Shown piece after piece: positions 6,917-13,356 of a stretch of 16,813 nucleotides of DNA (the stretch's first letter is position 1; every line of letters begins with the position of its first letter). The DNA is from Lachnospiraceae bacterium (GTDB taxonomy: Bacteria; Bacillota; Clostridia; Lachnospirales; Lachnospiraceae), in contig JAIKXK010000089.1 in the NCBI GenBank assembly GCA_024684155.1, positions 1 to 16,813 of the forward strand, given 5' to 3'. Position numbers and translations under genes: made by a program. The notes below the pieces were generated by a model. That model was not told the DNA's origin and ran no database searches. It saw only the letters and a list, made by a program, of their open reading frames with translations.

Positions 6917-7999
6917 TTACTGGCCCATCTGCTTTGCTACTTCTTCTGCAAAGTTCTCTTCCTTCTTTTCAAGACCTTCACCGGTTTCAAAACGAACCAT
7001 ATTTGTAATAACAAGATCTTTGTTAACAGACTCAAGATACTTAGCAACACTCTGCTTTCCATCTTCTGCTTTAACATAAACCTGATCAAGTAAGCAGATA
7101 TCTTTATAATGCTTATTGATACGTCCAGTTAAAAGGTTTGTGAAAATCTTGTTTTCAAAGATGCTTTCCTGATTTTCCTGAGCAATAGTAACAAGAGCTG
7201 CTTTTGCTTCATTTGAAAGGAAGTTTGGAAGATAATTCATGTTAGACTTCTTTTCTTCAAAGATAGCAACATCTTCATCACTCCATACACCTGCTGTAGC
7301 TTTAGCGAATAAGTCATTTAAGATTGGCTTTGGAAGTGAGAATGGATCACTTAAAGCATTCTGGCGAACGATTTCTTCAATCTTAGCCTTTTCTTCAGAT
7401 GAGATATCATCTTCAGAGATATACTGTGGGTTCATAGCTGCAATCTGCATTGCTACGTTTGAAAGAGCTTCTTTAGCTGCATCATCAGATGCGTTTTTAG
7501 CTGCAACCAAAACACCAATTTTTCCACCACCGTGAACATAAGAAACAACAGCATCACCTTCAACCTTTTCGAAACGACGAATGGTAAGGTTTTCACCAAT
7601 CTTGGCAATCTTAGCTGTTAAAGCTTCCTGTACTGTCATAGAACTATCTTCGTTCCAGCTTTCAGTTAGGAATGATTCTATATCTGAAGCGCTTGAGTTT
7701 AAAGCCTGTTTAGCAACTGCTGCTACATAAGACTTAAACTCATCATTTTTTGCAACGAAATCAGTTTCCGAATTTACCTCAACAATTGCAGCAACATTTC
7801 CGTCTACTGCTACATCACAAAGACCTTCTGCAGCAATTCTGCCAGCCTTTTTCATAGCTTTAGCCTGTCCGTTCTTCTGTAAGAACTCAACAGCGGCATC
7901 CATATTACCATCAGTCTCGTTAAGAGCCTTTTTACAATCCATCATACCTGCGCCGGTAAGTTCACGCAATTCTTTTACCATAGCTGCTGTAATAGCCAT
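6917..7999 (-). CDS. tsf: Elongation factor Ts, extended form
   Basis: Guanine-nucleotide exchange factor that regenerates EF-Tu-GTP. The N-terminal UBA-like domain with VKELRELTGAGMMDCKKAL (8-26), the key TDFVAKN motif (79-85, containing Asp80 and Phe81 that act on EF-Tu) and the HGGGKIGVL core motif (156-164) are intact. The C-terminal end with NLLTGRINKHYKDICLLDQ (288-306) and VRFETGEGLEKK (335-346) is also recognisable. The protein is 360 residues long against roughly 280-310 usually; the excess lies at about residues 215-280, between the second core subdomain and the conserved C-terminal helix, in the region that carries the coiled coil in other EF-Ts. No frameshift or stop interrupts it. 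ATG start with GGAGG at 8009-8013. It follows rpsB by 30 bases as in nearly all bacteria. Confidence 0.96.
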   Translation of the reverse strand: MAITAAMVKELRELTGAGMMDCKKALNETDGNMDAAVEFLQKNGQAKAMKKAGRIAAEGLCDVAVDGNVAAIVEVNSETDFVAKNDEFKSYVAAVAKQALNSSASDIESFLTESWNEDSSMTVQEALTAKIAKIGENLTIRRFEKVEGDAVVSYVHGGGKIGVLVAAKNASDDAAKEALSNVAMQIAAMNPQYISEDDISSEEKAKIEEIVRQNALSDPFSLPKPILNDLFAKATAGVWSDEDVAIFEEKKSNMNYLPNFLSNEAKAALVTIAQENQESIFENKIFTNLLTGRINKHYKDICLLDQVYVKAEDGKQSVAKYLESVNKDLVITNMVRFETGEGLEKKEENFAEEVAKQMGQ

Positions 8000-8029
8000 T
8001 TTTTGTTTCCTCCTAGATATATAACGAAA

Positions 8030-8779
8030 TTACTCTTCTACTGCATCAAGTTCAGCATCAGCTGCAGCGCTTTCAGCTTCGATATCAGTAGCTTCAACAC
8101 CCTGATTTGCTTCAATAACAGCGTCAGCCATCTTAGAAACGATTAACTTAACTGCACGGATAGCATCATCATTACCAGGGATGATGTAATCTAATTCATC
8201 AGGATCACAGTTTGTATCAGCGATACCAACAATTGTTAAACCAAGAGACTGAGCTTCCTGGATACAAATTCTTTCCTTCTTAGGATCAACAACAAAGATA
8301 GCATCTGGTAACTTCTTCATATCCTTGATTCCGCCAAGGTTCTTCTGAAGTTTTTCCTGTTCTTTCTTTAAGTTGATTACTTCCTTCTTAGGAAGAACAT
8401 CAAATGTTCCGTCTTCTTCCATCTTTTCGATTTTCTTAAGACGATCAATTCTTGTCTGGATGGTCTTGAAGTTGGTAAGCATACCACCTAACCATCTTTC
8501 ATTTACATAGTACATTCCGCAACGAGCAGCTTCAGCAGCAACAGTTTCCTGAGCCTGCTTCTTAGTACCAACAAAAAGAATAGTTCCTCCCTGGGAAACG
8601 ATGTCGAAGATTGCATTGTATGCATCATCAACCATTCCTACAGACTTCTGAAGATCGATAATATGAATACCGTTTCTTTCAGTGTAAATGTAAGGAGCCA
8701 TTTTAGGGTTCCATCTTCTTGTCTGATGTCCGAAATGAACACCTGCTTCTAATAATTGCTTCATTGAAATAACACTCAT
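8030..8779 (-). CDS. rpsB: 30S ribosomal protein S2
   Basis: A 249-residue S2 protein, assembled late on the 30S subunit and needed to bind S1-like proteins and mRNA. Diagnostic segments: MKQLLEAGVHFGHQTRRWNP near the N-terminus, YIYTERNGIHIIDLQKS, FVGTKKQAQ, NERWLGGMLTNFKTI, and PDAIFVVDPKKE with GIADTNCDPD further on; the C-terminal tail is acidic. The open frame extends 28 codons further upstream to an ATG at 8863, but that ATG has no ribosome binding site. The ATG at 8777-8779 has GGAGG at 8787-8791 and gives the canonical start, so it is chosen. The gene follows a leader with inverted repeats and a terminator of the upstream operon, suggesting its own promoter. Confidence 0.97.
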   Translation of the reverse strand: MSVISMKQLLEAGVHFGHQTRRWNPKMAPYIYTERNGIHIIDLQKSVGMVDDAYNAIFDIVSQGGTILFVGTKKQAQETVAAEAARCGMYYVNERWLGGMLTNFKTIQTRIDRLKKIEKMEEDGTFDVLPKKEVINLKKEQEKLQKNLGGIKDMKKLPDAIFVVDPKKERICIQEAQSLGLTIVGIADTNCDPDELDYIIPGNDDAIRAVKLIVSKMADAVIEANQGVEATDIEAESAAADAELDAVEE

Positions 8780-8918
8780 TTTAATACCTCCATGGTTATT
8801 CTTCCATATGATTTTTCCTGGCAAATCAAACCACATTCGGCACCATATTTTGCCGTAAATCATATGTGTATAATATTAAAGCCTTTGGTAGTTTATCATA
8901 ATGGATAGTAAGATGCAA
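8780..8918 (-). promoter_or_regulatory. Promoter and structured leader region of rpsB
   Basis: The region between the upstream terminator and rpsB. It must hold the rpsB promoter if that gene is not read through; TATGAT and TATTAT -10-like sequences are present but no convincing -35 could be paired with them. The transcribed part holds an inverted repeat of 10 bp (8805-8814 with 8857-8866), a 5-bp hairpin nested in it (8838-8842 with 8851-8855, 8-base loop), and a competing 6-bp pairing (8820-8825 with 8849-8854). Many bacteria control rpsB by S2 binding to the leader, so an autoregulatory role is a reasonable inference. Confidence 0.4.
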
Positions 8919-8957
8919 GAAAAAAATACCATTTCAAGCTATTTTGAAATGGTATTT
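8919..8957 (-). terminator. Intrinsic terminator at the end of the motility operon
   Basis: A perfect 14-bp stem (8924-8937 and 8944-8957) with a 6-base loop, followed on the minus strand by a run of seven T. The 5' arm encodes the last residues of the preceding gene and the loop contains most of its TAG stop codon. It separates the fla/che block from rpsB. Confidence 0.88.
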
Positions 8958-9529
8958 GCAATCTCCTCATAGGAACTTCCTTCAGGAATTTCATAAGAAC
9001 CTGTGGAAATGGTTTTATCATATCCGTTTTGCTCTAAATATGTATTGAAGGTATTTGGATCGTCTATTAATCCTGCCCTGTACAAATTTTCGCAGATTTT
9101 TGAAGAACCTTCACCAGATGAAATAATAAAGGTTACTAAATTAATCTCGGAGGAAGAACTGGCTTCGTTTGCAGTAGTATCTGTAGATTCAGATGTTGTT
9201 TCGTTTGCAGTAGTATCCGTAGTTTCAGATGTTGTTTCGTTTGCAGTAGTATCTGTGGTTTCAGATGTTGTTTCGTTTGTAGTAGTATCTGTAGTTTCAG
9301 ATGAACTTTCATCTTCTTTCTCTTCGGAAGATTCCTCATCATCCTTCGCATCTTCATTGTCTTCTTCGGAAGATTTTTCTTCTGCCATAACCATTCCTAA
9401 TGCTTTTGCTCTTTGTTCTATTTCTTCATCAGAGATAGTTGGCTCATAAAATACTAAGGCAACTGCAAAGATAATCACAGTAACTAAAATACCAAAGCCC
9501 ATACCTCTTAAAAAATGTTTTGATCGCAT
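8939..9529 (-). CDS. Membrane-anchored protein with YceG/MltG-type N-terminal subdomain, no catalytic domain
   Basis: A 196-residue protein: short basic N-terminus, one membrane helix (about 11-28), a DEEIEQRAKALGM segment (34-46), a highly acidic stretch (50-76), four 12-residue Thr-rich repeats (about 78-125), then a C-terminal domain (131-195). This last part (VTFIISSGEGSS, LYRAGLIDD, STGSYEIPEGSSYEEIANTI) resembles the LysM-like subdomain that precedes the catalytic domain of the endolytic transglycosylase MltG/YceG. The catalytic domain is absent, so an enzyme role is unlikely; peptidoglycan binding outside the membrane is the best guess. ATG start with GGAG 8 bases upstream, inside the end of the previous gene. 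Last gene of the motility block; a part in flagellar passage through the wall is possible but unproven. It could also be a general envelope protein. Confidence 0.8.
   Translation of the reverse strand: MRSKHFLRGMGFGILVTVIIFAVALVFYEPTISDEEIEQRAKALGMVMAEEKSSEEDNEDAKDDEESSEEKEDESSSETTDTTTNETTSETTDTTANETTSETTDTTANETTSESTDTTANEASSSSEINLVTFIISSGEGSSKICENLYRAGLIDDPNTFNTYLEQNGYDKTISTGSYEIPEGSSYEEIANTISK
9165..9308. repeat. Four tandem 36-bp repeats inside the YceG-like gene
   Basis: Units at 9165-9200, 9201-9236, 9237-9272 and 9273-9308. The first three differ from one another at only a few positions; the last one (first in the protein) diverges in its final eight bases. On the minus strand they encode a 12-residue unit of the type ETTDTTANETTS. 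The length is a multiple of three, so copy-number change keeps the frame. They form a Thr-rich spacer between membrane helix and C-terminal domain. Confidence 0.92.
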
Positions 9530-9532
9530 ATC

Positions 9533-10267
9533 CTACACTCCATCAAACAAACCTAAAATCAATTTGATTTCTCCTATTCCAACACCACATTTTTTGGCGA
9601 TTTCTACTTCTGAATATCCTTCTTTATGCATAGATATAATCTTTGCTTTCATGTCATCTTTGGAATTTTCTTCAACTTCAATTTTGTTTCTTTCCTGTTT
9701 TGCTTCTGTTTCATCTAATTTTTGGATAAATGCTTCTTTTAAACTTAAAACGTCAGATTCAAAGTGAAGCTTTTCATTTTCTTCGATTTCTTCCTGCTGC
9801 TTGGATAACTGAATCTGCATGTCTTCTAGCTGCTGTAGTCTCTCATCCACGGAAGCCTTAATATTTCGAAGAACACTTTCCTGGGTCTGAATTTCAGATA
9901 CAATAGTTGTAATTTTTTCCTGCTTATCATTTAACATCTGGTAGATAAACATAATTTCATCATGAGATTTATTCATAGTTTCTAGAATAGAATCTGAATA
10001 TTCCCCTAAAGATAATAGCTTTTCATTGGTATCTTTATCAGTAGCTACTTCAATTTCATTTGTAGCTTGAGAAATTTTTTCTTCTAAAAGAGAATCTATT
10101 TTATTTGAAGCTCTAGAAAGCTCATCATCTACTAAAGCTTTTACTTCTTTTTCTGATAGTTTTTTAATTAATTCAGTATCAGAAGAAGACAGCTTCTCCG
10201 TAAAGAAAAAGCTGCCAATAAAACATATTAAACCTGTAATAAAAAGTGCAATTTGAAGTGCAGTCAT
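9533..10267 (-). CDS. Membrane-anchored coiled-coil protein with C-terminal HTH-like motif (DUF6115/SwrB-like)
   Basis: A 244-residue protein with an N-terminal membrane helix (about 4-23), a long Glu/Lys/Gln-rich region predicted as coiled coil (about 28-200), and a C-terminal helix-turn-helix-like segment (about 206-241: KIISMHKEGYSEVEIAKKCG followed by VGIGEIKLILGLF). This architecture is that of DUF6115 proteins and of B. subtilis SwrB, the factor that promotes flagellar basal-body (FliF) assembly. SwrB also lies after sigD and before rpsB, so position and architecture agree; sequence-level homology was not tested. ATG start with AGGAGA 10 bases after the previous gene, the Shine-Dalgarno overlapping that gene's stop. 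The HTH-like end may bind protein rather than DNA in a membrane-tethered molecule. Confidence 0.8.
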   Translation of the reverse strand: MTALQIALFITGLICFIGSFFFTEKLSSSDTELIKKLSEKEVKALVDDELSRASNKIDSLLEEKISQATNEIEVATDKDTNEKLLSLGEYSDSILETMNKSHDEIMFIYQMLNDKQEKITTIVSEIQTQESVLRNIKASVDERLQQLEDMQIQLSKQQEEIEENEKLHFESDVLSLKEAFIQKLDETEAKQERNKIEVEENSKDDMKAKIISMHKEGYSEVEIAKKCGVGIGEIKLILGLFDGV

Positions 10268-10277
10268 TGTAAGTCTC

Positions 10278-10601
10278 CTAAACTGACATATTGAAATGAG
10301 GATGCTTTGGCTTTACTTTCACACTGCCATCTCCCATTTTCTCAGTTTTTTTCTTTGGCGTTTGCTTCCGATTGCGGTTACCTTCGTATCCTGTACCATC
10401 GCCGCCTTCTGCATCCGTATCGTTTTCTGCTACATTATCCTGTTCCCGGATTGTAGTGGTGGATACCTCTGCCTCTTGTTTCATTTCAGTGGTTGCAAAA
10501 TCTTGCTGAACAAGTGGTTTTTGATCCTCCTGGGATTTTGTCGTACTAAGTTCAGAAGTGTTTTGCACCATTCCATTTAAATCAATTGGTCGAATGGACA
10601 T
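10278..10601 (-). CDS. Small disordered hypothetical protein of the motility operon
   Basis: A 107-residue hydrophilic protein of unknown function, with no membrane segment or signal peptide. It opens with MSIRPIDLNGMVQNTSEL, has a Gln/Glu/Thr-rich middle, a Gly/Asp/Asn-rich stretch (64-80) and a basic Lys-rich part (78-100), and ends PHFNMSV. I recall similar short proteins with a conserved RPID-x-N-GM start and a short hydrophobic end in motility operons of other Lachnospiraceae, but have no name for them. The ATG has an AGGAGT Shine-Dalgarno at about 10611-10616, and the gene sits between fapA and the SwrB-like gene with tight spacing, which supports it being real. The conserved ends joined by a disordered middle suggest a linker or chaperone-like partner; that is a guess. 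Confidence 0.75.
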   Translation of the reverse strand: MSIRPIDLNGMVQNTSELSTTKSQEDQKPLVQQDFATTEMKQEAEVSTTTIREQDNVAENDTDAEGGDGTGYEGNRNRKQTPKKKTEKMGDGSVKVKPKHPHFNMSV

Positions 10602-10625
10602 CTTTTTTCACTCCTATCAATTGAA

Positions 10626-12251
10626 TTACAAATTAGATACGGTGATTTCACCATTTTTCTTTTCAAAAACACAATAAGAACGTTTGTCTTTTGTGGTAAT
10701 TGATATATCTGAAATAGTAATATTTACACCGGGATAAATATCTCGGCTAATTACGACTTTGGCATGTTTTGAATTTAATAGTTCCTGATGTAATCCATTG
10801 AAATTCATACGGTCATCCTGAAGTCGTTGCTTATATTCTCGAAGCTCAACCATTAATTTATTAAGATACATAAGATTTTTCTTATCCAATTGTTTCCCAC
10901 TTTTGAGATAGTCCTGATAGGTTTTTATTATAGGATTAATCTTATTGATCTTTTGGCTTAAAGCTAAAATACTTTTTTGCAGAGTAGAATACTGCTCTTT
11001 TTTATCAGGAGCCATTCCTACTTCTATCTTTGTCATAGCTCCCATGGTAGAACCAATTATTCGCGATTCCACTTTTCCTCCAGCACGAATGGTACCTCCG
11101 GTAATAAAACCTTTTTTATCATTTACAAAAATATCCTCGGTAGCAGATACATCACTGTATAAAATAGAACCAGTTTCGATATAACCACCAGAAAATACTT
11201 TGGCATTTTCGATGAACTGAATAATAACGTTAGATTTAGAATTAATCACGCCCTTATTCATACCGTGAATACCACATTTAACGATTACCTGACCTTCTGC
11301 CTCGATTAAAGCGTCTTCTACAACGCCATCAATTACAACATCACCACTTGCGTGAATTTCAAAGCCTCCCCTTACAGAGCCTTTGACATGAACATTGCCA
11401 TTGTAATCAATATTACCGGTAGAATTATCTACATCGGCTGGAACTTCATAAACATCAGAGACAAAAACCTGATCGCCAAATAATGAAACATGACCAGTAA
11501 CTTCAGAGTAAATCTCTGTTTTTTCTTCATTGATACGAATATTTTTACCATAAGATAATTTCGTGGATTTTACTGTACGGGTAGGAATTTCTCTACCAGT
11601 AACATCTTTTCCATTTGCACCTTTATCTTCTGGTATTAATCGTGCTAATAAATCGCCTTTATTAACTTCTGATATGGTATTTAATTCATGATAATTAACC
11701 GAACCATCATCATTGTGTTTCGGTTTTAAGGATGGATTTGTATTAAAGAAATATTCAATCTTCGCATCTCTACCAATCACAGGTTGTTTACCAACTGCAA
11801 AAATATAATCAGTGGCATAATATCTTTCTTCCAAAAAAGAAACTATGGCATCCTGATCGATACCAAAAACAACACCTCGTTTGGTCAGTTCAGCAAGGAT
11901 ATCTTTTGCATTAATCTTAGGTCCTTTGAAGGAAGCAGGGAAAAAACGGCAGGTAACTTTCATTTTATCCAAACTTAATTTGGTAAACATCATTTCAGAA
12001 AATTCCATATCAGGACAGATACCAAGGTCCATGGTATATTCATCTATCCTGTTGCCTTCTTCGTCTTCGCCACTTCGGGAAATAAACTCTTTGAATGTAA
12101 ATTTGTCATAGGCAGTAATGTCGTGCGCAGACAAAAACTCCTCCGCCTCTTTAATAGAAAGTGGAGAACCACCTTCTTTCGCAGGATAATAATGACAAAT
12201 AGCGTTTGAGTCGCATATCTCTATTCGGATGTATGCATTTATTTGACTCAT
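10626..12251 (-). CDS. FapA-family protein (DUF342, flagellar assembly protein A)
   Basis: A 541-residue cytoplasmic protein of the DUF342/FapA family. N-terminal mixed regions cover about 1-260, including the family motif GDLLARLIPEDKGANGKDVTGREIP (split here at 199-213 and 214-223). A right-handed beta-helix at about 265-410 shows repeating G-x-V/I units (VHVKGSVRGG, IHASGDVVIDGVV, VIVKCGIHG). A coiled coil follows at about 417-495 and a beta-rich end at 497-541. FapA was named in Vibrio vulnificus, where it affects flagellation and binds a glucose-PTS component; the Firmicute members are common directly after sigD but poorly studied. ATG start with an AGGA/GGGGG region just upstream. Its beta-helix is of the same general type as the bactofilin in this window, so a scaffold role is plausible. 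Confidence 0.88.
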   Translation of the reverse strand: MSQINAYIRIEICDSNAICHYYPAKEGGSPLSIKEAEEFLSAHDITAYDKFTFKEFISRSGEDEEGNRIDEYTMDLGICPDMEFSEMMFTKLSLDKMKVTCRFFPASFKGPKINAKDILAELTKRGVVFGIDQDAIVSFLEERYYATDYIFAVGKQPVIGRDAKIEYFFNTNPSLKPKHNDDGSVNYHELNTISEVNKGDLLARLIPEDKGANGKDVTGREIPTRTVKSTKLSYGKNIRINEEKTEIYSEVTGHVSLFGDQVFVSDVYEVPADVDNSTGNIDYNGNVHVKGSVRGGFEIHASGDVVIDGVVEDALIEAEGQVIVKCGIHGMNKGVINSKSNVIIQFIENAKVFSGGYIETGSILYSDVSATEDIFVNDKKGFITGGTIRAGGKVESRIIGSTMGAMTKIEVGMAPDKKEQYSTLQKSILALSQKINKINPIIKTYQDYLKSGKQLDKKNLMYLNKLMVELREYKQRLQDDRMNFNGLHQELLNSKHAKVVISRDIYPGVNITISDISITTKDKRSYCVFEKKNGEITVSNL

Positions 12252-12266
12252 TGTTCCTAACCCCCA

Positions 12267-13037
12267 TCAAGATTCCGTCAGTATGTTCATATAAGGTCCC
12301 ATCTTTTTTCTCATTTTAAGAAGGGCTTTGGTATGGAGCTGGGAAACTCTTGATTCCGACACTTCCATTACTTTAGCAATTTCTTTAAGATTTAAATCTT
12401 CGTAATAATAATATACAATAACTGCTTTTTCTTTTTCTGTTAGTAATTCTAGCGATTCCATAAGCATTTTAGACAACTCGTCTTTAGAAATAGATTCTTC
12501 CGGTTGAATAAAATGAGAATTGGAAACAGAACTATCCATAATTGGTTCATTTCCTGCATCCATAAATTCATTTAAAGAAACAAGATTTGTAACCTTCATT
12601 TGTGATTGCCAATCGGTATATTCCTTGCTGGATAACCCTAATTCTTCGGCAATTTCATCATCACTGGCTGCTTTACCAGTACGAGCTTCAACATTTTTTG
12701 AAGCTTCATCTATTTTTTTCTGCTTTTGACGAATGGTACGCGGGATCCAATCCATTTTACGGATTTGATCCAAAATAGCACCTTTAATTCTCAAGCTAGC
12801 GTAAGTTTCGAACTTTACATCTTTTGATAAATCATATTTATCGATGGCATCAATTAACCCAAAAACCCCGTAACCTACCAAATCATCATACTCTACATTG
12901 CTGCCTAAATACATATTCATTTTACCAGCAACAATTTTTACTAAAGGAGCATACTCAATGATGATTTTCTCGCGAAGTTCTGCAGTGGGTTTTTTTTGAT
13001 ATTCATCCCACATTTTTTTACGCATTGCATCATTCAT
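12267..13037 (-). CDS. sigD: Flagellar/motility sigma factor (sigma-28, SigD/FliA family)
   Basis: A 256-residue group 3 sigma factor directing RNA polymerase to late flagellar, chemotaxis and autolysin genes. Region 2 (about 25-100) contains EYDDLVGYGVFGLIDAIDKYD and FETYASLRIKGAILDQIRKMDWIPR, the family hallmark; region 3 follows at about 101-165; region 4 (about 190-250) has LTEKEKAVIVYYYYEDLNLK and the helix-turn-helix KEIAKVMEVSESRVSQLHTKAL. Length matches B. subtilis SigD (254). ATG start with GGGTGA-type Shine-Dalgarno about 8 bases upstream. It lies downstream of cheA-cheW-cheC-cheD as in Bacillus, with one extra small gene in between. Placing sigD near the end of a long operon makes its level depend on transcript completion, as known for B. 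subtilis. No anti-sigma factor gene (flgM) is in this window. Confidence 0.95.
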   Translation of the reverse strand: MNDAMRKKMWDEYQKKPTAELREKIIIEYAPLVKIVAGKMNMYLGSNVEYDDLVGYGVFGLIDAIDKYDLSKDVKFETYASLRIKGAILDQIRKMDWIPRTIRQKQKKIDEASKNVEARTGKAASDDEIAEELGLSSKEYTDWQSQMKVTNLVSLNEFMDAGNEPIMDSSVSNSHFIQPEESISKDELSKMLMESLELLTEKEKAVIVYYYYEDLNLKEIAKVMEVSESRVSQLHTKALLKMRKKMGPYMNILTES

Positions 13038-13054
13038 AAGGTTTCACCCGGGGA

Positions 13055-13339
13055 TTATTCATCGTCTTCGGTCTTTGCCTCATCGGAATCCGGCTCTTCT
13101 GGAGCTTCTTCTGCTTCAGATTCCAATATCCCCACATCCTTTTCGTTTTTTAAAGCAAGATTCATTATGATATATACAATGTACCCAAGGATATAAAAAA
13201 TTATAATGCAAAAGAAAAGTCGTTTTAAAAATACCGCTATCTCCACATGCATAATAAGATTAATTGCTGCTGTTATTGATGCTGCAATTAAAGTAATAAG
13301 CAAAGGTAAAAATTTAAGTTTAGAATCATTGTTATTCAT
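13055..13339 (-). CDS. Small two-helix membrane protein with acidic C-terminal tail
   Basis: A 94-residue hypothetical protein. Two hydrophobic helices (about 9-30 and 40-62) are joined by a short loop with HVEIAV, and followed by a strongly acidic tail (72-94, more than half Asp/Glu). With Lys at both cytosolic borders, both termini are probably cytoplasmic, placing the acidic tail inside. I do not recognise the family by name; it lies 17 bases after cheD and 17 before sigD, so it is part of the operon. The Shine-Dalgarno (GGAAAG, 13347-13352) is weak compared with its neighbours, suggesting low expression. A role in anchoring or regulating a motility component is possible from context only. 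Confidence 0.7.
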   Translation of the reverse strand: MNNNDSKLKFLPLLITLIAASITAAINLIMHVEIAVFLKRLFFCIIIFYILGYIVYIIMNLALKNEKDVGILESEAEEAPEEPDSDEAKTEDDE

Positions 13340-13356
13340 AGTAAATCTTTCCGGAA

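Noticed and set aside
8780..8863. A 28-residue N-terminal extension of ribosomal protein S2
   Set aside because: The upstream ATG has no Shine-Dalgarno, the added sequence is not S2-like, and the internal ATG has a perfect GGAGG.
9165..9308. Tandem repeats as a CRISPR array
   Set aside because: The units are directly adjacent without spacers, and they encode an in-frame protein repeat.
9136..9357. Minus-strand 73-codon frame overlapping the repeat region
   Set aside because: Alternative frame of the tandem repeat; it gives a Gln/Leu/Lys repeat with no start signal.
9003..9449. Plus-strand 148-codon open frame rich in Val/Ser
   Set aside because: It is antisense to the Thr-rich repeat gene; the low-complexity repeat removes stop codons on the other strand, and there is no ribosome binding site or family match.
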